From assembly GCA_015075445.1 (NCBI GenBank), contig JABTUJ010000002.1, positions 1-64,000 of the forward strand: DNA of 64,000 nt, in the 5' to 3' direction. Source of the DNA: Verrucomicrobiales bacterium. GTDB lineage: Bacteria; Verrucomicrobiota; Verrucomicrobiia; Limisphaerales; J093. Below, piece by piece: positions 29,319 through 37,441 of this stretch. Position 1 is the first letter of the stretch. Each line of letters begins with the position of its first letter. Position numbers and translations under genes: made by a program. Below the pieces are notes generated by a model. That model did not search any database. It saw only the letters and a program-made list of their open reading frames with translations, and was not told the DNA's origin.

Positions 29319-29561
29319 TCATCTCAGCCTGGCCAGTTGCTCTGCCGGGACCAACACCTTGAGCGATCGCGCCGCGCCGGGCGTGCGACGGATCAGCCCC
29401 TTCTTTTCCAGGGTGAGAATCATCTGGTGCACCGTGGGTGGGGAGACTTGGAAGAAGTGCGCGACGTAGCCGCAATCGCACTGGTACGACGAGGGCATGA
29501 TTTCCTTCGGCACAAGGGCGAGCCTGGCAGAGCCAGGGGCGCCTTTCAACACCCGGGACAC
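29319..29561 (-). CDS. Small helix-turn-helix protein (LexA/MarR-like DNA-binding domain)
   Basis: An 80-residue frame; an ATG at 29,498 (MPSSYQCDCGYVAHF) may be the real start, giving 59 residues. The winged helix is clear: HFFQVSPPTVHQMILTLEKK, then GLIRRTPGAARSLKVLV. It resembles the DNA-binding N-terminus of LexA. There is no cleavage or dimerisation domain, so this is either a stand-alone small regulator or the remnant of a larger one. The Cys-x-Cys at the start is odd. Two further minus-strand genes follow downstream. Confidence 0.55.
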   Translation of the reverse strand: MSRVLKGAPGSARLALVPKEIMPSSYQCDCGYVAHFFQVSPPTVHQMILTLEKKGLIRRTPGAARSLKVLVPAEQLARLR

Positions 29562-30423
29562 ACCCGGGACCGGCAGATCCGTCGAGGCATCAACCCTTCG
29601 TTAGGTGGGGCGGCATCCTGCAGCGATCCCCCCCTGCAGGCTGCCGCTGGAGTACGACGGCAAGGCTCAATCGCCACGTCACGGGAACCGACGAGGGCAA
29701 CCGGAATGCGCTGAGATCCGTTCACCCTGCAGCCTGTGTGAGCGAATCCGTCCTCCCGTCGCCGGAGGCTAGCCGCGCCTGAGAGATGGCCGGGCCTCCC
29801 GAGCGCGGGTCTTCACCCGCTCCGGCCGCTGCCACTGCCCGAGCGGTCATTGAGCATCTCAAGCTGGGTCAGGAGCTCGGCTTCCTGTTCCCGGAGCCGG
29901 TCGGTGATGACGCTCGCCGGTTGGCCCTTCCGGGTGCGTGACAACAGGGTCAAAAGCGTCGAGGAGGTCGGGATACAAACCGCGAGTTTCCTGGGAAACC
30001 AGGGCAGTCGGCGGACATGCTGCGCGTTCTTTTCACCTTAACCCGTTCACGCGTGCCTTCAGGGCCGGCGAGCCCTCTTCCGGTCCAACGGGTTACGTAA
30101 AAGACTCCTTCAGTGTTCCTAGCCCATTCACTTCGTCCATTCACTCTTGCTGCCCTGTCTGATCGGTTCTCCTGGGGCGCATTGCTCCTGGCGTTCGTTG
30201 GGTAGCTGGCGGGACGCCGCGTCTGTCGGAGCCGCCCCGCTAGTGGCGTCCCACTTGCGGGACGGGGACGTCCCGAAAACGACGTCCCGAGCCTCGCATC
30301 CCCAACCCAGGCGCCTGACGGGCCTTGATCGGCAGCGTGTTAGAAGACCTGCCGTGGGTCGGCACGCCTGATGCAGTTGGTTGATGCGCGCGGCGCCGAT
30401 TCGGTGGCGAGCGCGGTCCGACG
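29562..30423. other. Intergenic stretch without a supported gene
   Basis: No convincing gene. A short minus-strand stretch near 29,945-29,850 reads GQPASVITDRLREQEAELL, like the end of a degraded protein, but has no start. A palindromic GGGACGTCCC element and nearby inverted repeats lie around 30,250-30,295. Their significance is unknown. Confidence 0.4.
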
Positions 30424-31065
30424 ATGAGTGCTTTGACCCAGGACGTGCGGTATGGCGTGCGAATGCTCGCCAAGCGCCCCGGTTGCACGGCCCTGGCCGT
30501 GATCCTGCGTGCCTTGGGTATCGGGTGCGTCCCTTTTCCTCGCCCGCCGGGCCGTGCGCGTCGGTTCTATGGTTGCGCTCCGACACGAATGTTGAAGGGG
30601 AGAAATGACCCTGGAGCGGGGGAACGAAACCGTGGAACCTTGAAAGGAGAACACTCCATCTGCTGGCGCCGGGCCACGTGGGGTGCGCTGCTCCTGCTGG
30701 CGTTGGTCCGTGTCCAGGCCCAGTTGCCAGTCGTCGCTGGAGACGTCCAGACCACCGTGCATCAGCGAGTGGATTACGGTTGTTGCCCGGGCATCGTGGT
30801 CGGATTGATGAACACCAACGGCTCCCCCTATACCACCGAGTTGATGTGCGAGTTCCTGGCTTCTCACGAGCCGACACTCCGGCGGGTCAATGGCGCGGCG
30901 CACCTCGATCTGGCCGGCGACACGGACCGCGACTACGTCCTCCAGGCCTCGGCGGACCTCTCTCATTGGGTGGACCTTTCGACGAACATGATCTGGGACG
31001 GCCCGATCCCGGATCCCGAGTCCGCCGCCGTGAATCATCGTTTCTACCGTGTACTCGAACCATGA
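30424..31065 (+). pseudogene. Chimeric ORF: ADOP permease start joined to serine-hydrolase and secreted-protein remnants
   Basis: Three unrelated pieces share one frame. The first 34 residues ([20 protein letters not shown], then [11 protein letters not shown]) are the N-terminus of an ADOP/MacB-type permease, as seen intact at 31,062 and 33,558. From about codon 88 a signal-like segment ([14 protein letters not shown]) leads into [20 protein letters not shown], which resembles the start of beta-lactamase-like serine hydrolases. Before any SxxK motif it jumps to a C-terminal end-domain ([12 protein letters not shown] then [10 protein letters not shown]). A large internal deletion is the simplest explanation. 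The stop overlaps the next ATG (ATGA). Confidence 0.55.
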
Positions 31066-33457
31066 ACGACCTCCGTTTCGCCTTCCGCCAACTGTTGAAG
31101 AACCCCGGTTTCACCGCCGTGGCCGTGCTGACGCTCGCGCTGGGCATCGGCGCCAACACGACCATGTTCACGGCGGTCAACGCCATCCTGTTGCGTCCCC
31201 TGCCCTATCCGCAACCTGACCGCCTGGTGGAAATCTTGGAAGCCGCTCGTCAGGAGTCCCCCAGCGTTGTGGCTTACCCCGACTTCTTGGATTGGCAACA
31301 GCAGACGAAGGTGTTCGCGGAGTTGGCCGCCTACCAGTTGGCGGCCTTCAACCTCACCGGCGCGGACGAACCCGAACGGGTGCCGGGCCTCCGGGTGACC
31401 GCGAACTTCTTCCGGACCTTGGGGGTCAAGCCGGCGCTGGGGCGGGATTTCCTCCCCGAGGAGGATACGCCCGGCGGGAGCGCCGTGCTCCTGTTGAGCC
31501 ATCGCTTGTGGGAGCGGCGTTTTGGGGCCGACCCGGCGGTGGTCGGCGCACCGTCCCGGTCAATGGGCGGGCACGTAGTGGTGGGCGTTCTCCGCGCGTG
31601 GTGGCCTACGAAGAGGCGCAGGCGTTTGTTCCCCTGGGGCCACAGAAGCCGCGCCTGATGAGTCGCGGCCTGCGGGACGCGCTTTTCGTCAAGGGGCGGC
31701 TGAAGCCCGGAGTAACCCGGGCGCAGGCTCAAGCCGAACTGGACGTCATCGCGCAACGACTGGAGCAGCAGTACCCCGAAACCAATGCGAGCCGGCGGGC
31801 CGTGATCTTGGGTCCGCGTCACCCCGAGATCGAGCGGGGGAGGGAGATTCAGACGACTCTCTTCATGCTGGCGGGCGCGGCGGGTTTTGTCCTGCTAATC
31901 ACCTGCAGCAACTTGGCGAGTCTCCTCTTGGCGCGCGGTGCCGGGCGCACCCGGGAGATGGCGGTGCGCCTGGCGCTGGGGGCCGGTCGAGTGCGTTTGA
32001 TCCGGCAACTGCTGATCGAGAGCGTGTTGCTGGCGCTCGCCGGGGGCGCGGCTGGGTTGTGGCTGGGGGTTTGGGCTTGCCGGGGTCTCAGCGCGCTGCT
32101 GCCCCAGATCGCGCAGATCACCCAGGGCGGGTTTACGCTTGAGGCCCGGGTGTTCGGATTCGCCCTGCTCGTCTCCCTGGTGACCGGCCTGCTGTTCGGC
32201 CTGGCGCCCGCCCTGCGCGCCTCGAAGCCGGACGTGCATGAGACACTCAAGGAAGGCACGACCCGCTCCAGCCCCAGCCTGCCCCGCCAGCGACTCCAGA
32301 AGGCGCTGGTCGTAGTCCAGGTGGCGCTGGCGTCGGTCCTGTTGGTCGGCGGCGGATTGCTCTTGCAGAGTCTCTATCGGCTGATGACGAAGGACCCGGG
32401 ATTCGACCCCCGGCACGTGCTCACGGTGAAGCTCCACCGGGGTGGTGCCGGGACGACAGATCCGGAACGCGAGGCCGCTTTCTGGAGGGAGCTCTCCGCG
32501 CGCCTGCAGAATCTGCCCGGTGTGGTGTCCGTGGCCACGGCCTTCCCGATGCCGTTGGAGCCCAGCAGTTGGACCTGCCCTTTCTTCGTGGAGGGTCGGC
32601 CCTTGCCCGCCCCGGGACAGGAGCCCATCACGGATGTCTTCTCGGTCAGCTCGGACTACTTCCGAACGCTGGGTGTTGGCTTGCTCAATGGCCGGTTCTT
32701 CTCCCCGGAAGAAGGCGCGCAGTCGGCCAAGGTCGCCCTCATCAATCAGACCCTGGCGGCGCGTCATTGGCCGGGGGAAAGCCCCGTGGGCAAGCGATTC
32801 CGCGTCTTTCCGCTGGAGACTCCGGACCCCTGGCGGACGGTCGTGGGCGTGGTGGAGAACTTTCGACTTCACGCGCTGAACGAGTCGCCCAAGCCCGCGG
32901 TGTACCTTCCGTCTATGAGCGGCGCCGTCTTGATCCTCCGCACCGAACCCGATCCGCTGAGCCTGCTGGCGGCGGTGCGAGAGCAGGTGCGCGACGTGGA
33001 CCCGAACCAACCGCTCCATGACTGCAAGAGCCTGGAGCAATGCATGGAAGAATCGGTGGTCGGCCAGCGAGTGACCACGTGGTTGCTGGGGGCCTTTGCT
33101 GGCATCGCGCTCGCGCTGGCGGCGGTCGGCATCTATGGGCTGATTGCCTATTCCGTCGCGCAACGCACGCACGAGATCGGCGTGCGCATGGCGTTGGGCG
33201 CCGGGCGACTCCAAGTCACGCGGCAGGTAGTTGGCGGCAGCCTGAAGTTGGCCCTGTGGGGCGTGGCGGCGGGCCTTGCCGCCGCCTGCGGCGTTACCGG
33301 TCTGCTCACCAGCCTGTTGTATGAGGTGCGGCCGCTTGACCCAGCCACCTTTGCGGCCGTGTCCGGTGTGCTGCTGGGCGTCGCCCTGCTGGCGAGCTAT
33401 CTGCCGGCCCGGCGCGCAGCGAGGGTGGACCCGGTGGTGGCGTTGCGCTGCGAGTGA
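31062..33457 (+). pseudogene. ADOP/MacB-type ABC permease, frameshifted near residue 163
   Basis: Near full family length (about 800 codons) if repaired. The N-terminus [17 protein letters not shown], then VLTLALGIGANTTMF is typical of ADOP permeases, which have two MacB-like halves. The frame breaks at 31,545-31,600: GADPAVVGAPSRS should read GRTVPVNGRA, and a second small change follows. The remainder continues in another frame to 33,457, with FtsX-type segments at both [17 protein letters not shown] and GIYGLIAYSVAQRTHEIGVR. Such permeases are thought to act with a MacB-like ATPase in export or efflux. No ATPase gene is next to it. Confidence 0.75.
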
Positions 33458-33460
33458 TTT

Positions 33461-33551
33461 GAACGCCGAACGCGGACCACGCAATGCGGAACGAAACGAC
33501 AACGAACCATGGACAGCGGACGACTGACCACCAGCCGCTGACCACTCACCC
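33461..33551. repeat. Heptad-periodic intergenic tract
   Basis: Thirteen consecutive 7-nt units can be read, including GAACGCC, GAACGCG, GACCACG, CAATGCG, GAACGAA and later CTGACCA, CCAGCCG, CTGACCA, CTCACCC. It fills the gap between the two permease genes exactly. Units are degenerate. Compare the tighter heptamer tract at 3,718-3,751. Confidence 0.45.
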
Positions 33552-33557
33552 GTCGCC

Positions 33558-34811
33558 ATGACCGACCTCCGCTTCGCCATCCGCCAACTGCAGAGGAGCC
33601 CCGGTTTCGCCGCCGTGGCCGTGCTCACCCTCGCGCTCGGGATCGGGGTGAACACGACCGTCTTCAGCATCACCAACGGCCTGCTGCTGCGTCCCCTGCC
33701 GGTGCCCGAGCCGGAGCGACTCGTGGCCCTGTTCACGACCTACCAGAAGCAGTCCGGCCTGAACGGGACCTCCTACCCGGACTACCGCGACCTCCGGGAT
33801 CGCAGCGACGTGTTCGAGGGCCTCGCGGGTCATTTTTACTTTCCGATGGCGGTCCGGACGGCGGATCAGGCGGAGGTGGTGTTGGGTCACGTGGTCAGTT
33901 GGAACTACCTCGAGGTCCTGGGCGTTTCTCCCGCCGTAGGCCGCGCCTTTCTGCCCGAAGAAGACCAGGCCCCCGGCGCCCGGCCCGTGGCGATGCTCAG
34001 TCATCGCTACTGGCAGACGCGCCTCCTGGGGGACCGCGGGGTGATTGGCCGGACCGTGTCCGTCAACAGCCGTTCCTTCACGGTGGTGGGGGTGGCGCCG
34101 GAAGGTTTCACCAGCCTCTGCACCGCGGCCGCCCCGGACGTGTGGGTGCCGGTGGCGATGATCGGCCAGGTCCTGCCCTACCCGATCAACCTCGAGGGAC
34201 GCTTCGATCCGTGGCTCGACGAGGCCCCGCAGCCCTATCTCTGTGAGGCGCTGGCTCAGGGCGATTTCGTGAAGCGATTCCATCTGCATCTGCGGACAGC
34301 CGCGGCGCCCCAGGACTGGATTCACCCCGTGCTCAACGCGATCCACGAACTGGACCCGAATCTCCCGCCCCCACGGGCTCTGACTCTCCGCCAGTTCCTC
34401 GAGGCCTCGGTGGAGGCGGTGGCTGGGCCGGTCCGGATCGTGGGGCTGTTCGGCTTGCTGGCCCTGACGATGGCGGTCGTTGGAGTGTACGGCGTCCTGG
34501 CGTTCGTCGTCAGTCAGCGCAGACACGAGTTTGGCGTTCGCCTCGCGCTGGGCGCGAGCGCGCGCGGACTGCTTGGCCTGGTGCTCCGGCAGGGGTTGTG
34601 GCTGACGGGCGTGGGTGCAGTGATGGGATTGGTCGGCGCCCTGCTGCTGAGCCATCTGCTGGCGAGTCTGCTCTACGAAGTCAGTCCGTGGGACCCGCTG
34701 ACGTTTGTCGTCGCCACAGCAGCCCTGATCACCGCCGGCGCCGTGGCGAGCTACGGGCCGGCCCACCGGGCGGCGACGCTCGATCCCGTGGTTGCGCTGA
34801 GATGCGAGTGA
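33558..34811 (+). CDS. Short ADOP/MacB-type permease with an internal deletion
   Basis: A 417-residue protein, about half the usual ADOP length, with an uninterrupted frame. Residues 1-215 match the N-terminal half (MTDLRFAIRQLQRSPGF, then a periplasmic MacB-like core FLPEEDQAPG...MLSHRYW). Residues from about 250 match the C-terminal end (VVGVYGVLAFVVSQRRHEFG, LLYEVSPWDPLTF, DPVVALRCE). The central part with the first block of three membrane segments and the second periplasmic domain is missing; the join lies near DEAPQPYLCEALAQGDFVKR. One or two membrane helices are therefore lost from the first half. Function as a transporter subunit is doubtful. Confidence 0.75.
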   Translation: MTDLRFAIRQLQRSPGFAAVAVLTLALGIGVNTTVFSITNGLLLRPLPVPEPERLVALFTTYQKQSGLNGTSYPDYRDLRDRSDVFEGLAGHFYFPMAVRTADQAEVVLGHVVSWNYLEVLGVSPAVGRAFLPEEDQAPGARPVAMLSHRYWQTRLLGDRGVIGRTVSVNSRSFTVVGVAPEGFTSLCTAAAPDVWVPVAMIGQVLPYPINLEGRFDPWLDEAPQPYLCEALAQGDFVKRFHLHLRTAAAPQDWIHPVLNAIHELDPNLPPPRALTLRQFLEASVEAVAGPVRIVGLFGLLALTMAVVGVYGVLAFVVSQRRHEFGVRLALGASARGLLGLVLRQGLWLTGVGAVMGLVGALLLSHLLASLLYEVSPWDPLTFVVATAALITAGAVASYGPAHRAATLDPVVALRCE

Positions 34812-34868
34812 AACGGGACGAACGGACTTCCGGTGAGAAGGCGGAGTGGCGCTGAACTTGTGAATGCC

Positions 34869-36092
34869 ATGTGGAAACGAATCGCAGTCGCAAGTGGAGT
34901 GCTGGCGATGGTCTTCGCCGTGCTCCTGGGCCAGAGTCGGCGGCGCGCAAGCGTCCTCGAAACCCAACTCCGGTGGGCGGAGGTCGAGCACACGCGTCTG
35001 GCCGAGGCCGCTCGCCGCGCGAACGAGCGGGTCCTCACGCTCACCGAGGAGCGGAAGGGCGATCGCGCTTTGATCGGACAGCTTTGGGGTCTTGTCCACG
35101 CCGGTCAGCCAAAACCAGACCGCCCTGACGTCGGGGGTGGGGCAGGCGTGCACGACATCGGCGCGCTGCGCAGCCTGGCGGCCGCGAACGGGGGCGACCT
35201 TAGTCAGGTGATCCAGCAGATCCTGACTCCAGAGGCCTTGAACGCCACCCTCCAACGGCATGCCGACCAACCGGCCTTCTGGGTGGCGGCCGCTTCCCTC
35301 TGCGGCGAACCGGCTCAGGCCCTCAACTACCTCGAGAGCGCCGCCTCGCGGTTCCCCGAGTCTGCCATCGCCCAGGCGGCGCTTATCGAGGCGAAACGGG
35401 CGCTGCCCGAGGCGGACGAAGCGACGCTGGCGGCGATCGCGAACCTGCGCCAGGCTGATCCGACGAGCTCGCTGGCGGACCATTACGACGCCTATTTCCG
35501 CTTCAAGGAGGGCGATGTCGCCGGCGCCGTGCAGGCCGTGGCCGCGGCCAGCGAGAAGGACCGTTTCGCGGATCACCGCCTCGAATTGCTGATGAGTCGC
35601 TATCAGTGCCTGCGGGAGAACGGATGCTCGGACGGGGGCGCGCTCGCCTTGTCGGCCTTTTCCCTGGGGTTCGAGCACCTGCCGATGCTGCGTGAGGTCA
35701 GCCAGCAAGCCCTTGAACAGGCCCAGGCGGCGTACGCCGCGGGTCAGCTTGAGCCGGCTCTTGGCACGGCCGACTCCGTGGCGCGGATCGGCCGCAACCT
35801 CTCCGCTTCCGGGCGCTTCATCATCTACGACCGGGTGGGCATCCACTTGCAGGAGGCAGCCCTGCTGGCGAGGCGCCGCTTCCTCGAGGGCGCGGGCAAC
35901 GCGTATCAGGTAGGGGAGACTGACTTTCAACTCGGCGCGGTTCGGGCACGCTCTGCCCAGATCGGGGAGATGGTCAGCGCCTTCGGCGGCGTCCTGGCCA
36001 CCATGACCGATGAGGGGATCGTGCGTTACGTTGAGTCCGCGGTGACGCACGGCGAATTCTCCACGCTGCAAGGGCTGACCGCCGCACCCTGA
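34869..36092 (+). CDS. Membrane-anchored helical (TPR-like) protein
   Basis: A 407-residue protein; the ATG at 34,869 begins a single N-terminal membrane anchor (IAVASGVLAMVFAVLLGQ). A coiled coil follows (about 25-65, VLETQLRWAEVEHTRLAEAA), then mainly alpha-helical sequence with TPR-like spacing (ALNYLESAASRFPESAIAQA, VAGAVQAVAAASEKDRFADH). No enzymatic motif was seen. It lies 57 bp after the short permease on the same strand and may be in the same operon. A role in assembling an envelope complex is only a guess. Confidence 0.7.
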   Translation: MWKRIAVASGVLAMVFAVLLGQSRRRASVLETQLRWAEVEHTRLAEAARRANERVLTLTEERKGDRALIGQLWGLVHAGQPKPDRPDVGGGAGVHDIGALRSLAAANGGDLSQVIQQILTPEALNATLQRHADQPAFWVAAASLCGEPAQALNYLESAASRFPESAIAQAALIEAKRALPEADEATLAAIANLRQADPTSSLADHYDAYFRFKEGDVAGAVQAVAAASEKDRFADHRLELLMSRYQCLRENGCSDGGALALSAFSLGFEHLPMLREVSQQALEQAQAAYAAGQLEPALGTADSVARIGRNLSASGRFIIYDRVGIHLQEAALLARRRFLEGAGNAYQVGETDFQLGAVRARSAQIGEMVSAFGGVLATMTDEGIVRYVESAVTHGEFSTLQGLTAAP

Positions 36093-36414
36093 ACGGTCCC
36101 TGCAGCCGCCCTAACGCCCGTGCTGTCGCGAACGGCTTCGGCGTGCTTCTCCGCGCGCATACGCTCCTCCCGGGAACCCGACCGAACACCATCGCGAAAT
36201 CGTTCCGCCAGATCCGGACCTCGATGACCTCGGTGTCGAGCAGGTCCAGGACCGCCTGCGCCGACAGCGGCGCTCCCGACGGCGCCTCGGCTGCGTCCAG
36301 CCCGGGCGGTCCGATGCGGTTCGGTTCAGGGAGCAACAGCGATCCCGCCGCGCCCAAGGCGCAGGCCAGGGCCACGCTCCATCCATGACGCAGCCCAATG
36401 CACATCGTTGCCAT
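35974..36414 (-). CDS. Small hypothetical exported protein
   Basis: The start MATMCIGLRHGWSVALACAL, then GAAGSLLLPE looks like a signal peptide. It is followed by APLSAQAVLDLLDTEVIEVR and an RNDFAMVFGRVPG stretch that reads as natural protein. The last 40 codons overlap the end of the plus-strand gene at 34,869-36,092 and look random, so the real 3' end may have been lost. The family is not recognised. The rest of 36,093-36,645 holds nothing else I can support. Confidence 0.35.
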   Translation of the reverse strand: MATMCIGLRHGWSVALACALGAAGSLLLPEPNRIGPPGLDAAEAPSGAPLSAQAVLDLLDTEVIEVRIWRNDFAMVFGRVPGRSVCARRSTPKPFATARALGRLQGPFRVRRSALAAWRIRRASPRTQRNARSPHRSWWPGRRRRR

Positions 36415-36645
36415 AACTGGCCAAGGGCTTGAACGATCACTCGGTCTGGGGCATTGGTAGCTCGATCGCCCGGACCGTCACGCGACGAAGTGCGTTTGAG
36501 GACCGGCGGCCGCCGCGAGGGGCTGCGTCCGGAAGGGGGATCCCAAGCCCGACGTGCCTCAAGCTCCGCAACCGTGGCTCACGGTGCCTGCGAGTCGGGC
36601 CGAGTCGCACCTTGCCCACGCGCGAATCTTCCCCGAGGTTGCGAC

Positions 36646-37392
36646 ATGACCTCGAACAGCACCGCCGTCGCCCAGGCCGGGGGATCGGGGTTCGTGAATA
36701 CGCGTTGGACCGTCGTGCTTTCTGCGGGTGACCCCAGTTCCCCGCGAGCAGCCCCAGCGCTCGAGGCTCTCTGCCGGGCCTATTGGTACCCGCTTTACGC
36801 CTATGTCCGCCGGCGAGGGTACTCGGTCGAAGATGCGGAGGATCTCACCCAAGCCTTCTTTGGCCACTTGCTCGAGGCGCGCAGCATCGCGACGGCAGAC
36901 CCGGACAAGGGGCGTTTCCGCGGGTTCTTGCTCACGCGCCTCAACCACTTCCTCGCGGACGACTGGGATCGTCGCATCGCCCAGAAGCGCGGTGGTGGCC
37001 AGCGGCTGGTGCCGCTCGAAGGGCTAACGGCAGAGACTCGCTACCAACGGGAGCCCGCGGACCTGCGCTCGCCGGACAAGCTCTTCGAGCATCGCTGGGC
37101 CGTGACGCTGCTGGAGCGCGTCTTTGAACGGCTCCGGCAGGAATACACCGCCAAAGGCAAGACCACGCTCTTCGACGAACTGAAGGACTGCCTCGTCCAG
37201 ACCCGGACCACCGGCGCGCAGGACGGGGCGGCGATGCGCTTGGGGCTGAGTGAAGGCGCTCTCCGGGTGACGGTGCATCGGCTGCGCCAACGCTATCGCC
37301 GCCTGCTGCGCCTCGAGGTCGCCGACACCGTCTCCGGCCCGGAGGAGGTCGAGGAGGAACTGCGGCATCTTTTCCAGGTGTTGACCGGCTGA
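36646..37392 (+). CDS. ECF-like RNA polymerase sigma factor
   Basis: A 248-residue protein with a GAGG site before the ATG. Region 2 is visible (YWYPLYAYVRRRGYSVEDAE, DLTQAFFGHLL), and region 4 near the C-terminus (GLSEGALRVTVHRLRQRYRR). The NTRWTVVLSAG start and length fit the large ECF-like sigma family of Planctomycetes and Verrucomicrobia. In those genomes such sigma factors typically sit next to a zinc-ribbon Ser/Thr kinase, as here (next gene begins 50 bp on). The kinase may control the sigma factor or be its target; that link is inferred from context. Confidence 0.85.
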   Translation: MTSNSTAVAQAGGSGFVNTRWTVVLSAGDPSSPRAAPALEALCRAYWYPLYAYVRRRGYSVEDAEDLTQAFFGHLLEARSIATADPDKGRFRGFLLTRLNHFLADDWDRRIAQKRGGGQRLVPLEGLTAETRYQREPADLRSPDKLFEHRWAVTLLERVFERLRQEYTAKGKTTLFDELKDCLVQTRTTGAQDGAAMRLGLSEGALRVTVHRLRQRYRRLLRLEVADTVSGPEEVEEELRHLFQVLTG

Positions 37393-37441
37393 AGGCCGAA
37401 ACCCGGGCTGTAACAACCGCCCGCCTTTTCCGCATGAATGG

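Noticed and set aside
31895..33736. Minus-strand open frame of about 613 codons
   Set aside because: Antisense to the ADOP permease, glutamine/arginine-rich, no start context.
33546..36071. Minus-strand open frame of 841 codons opposite the permease and helical-protein genes
   Set aside because: No domain, histidine/arginine-rich, mirrors the codon pattern of the plus-strand genes.
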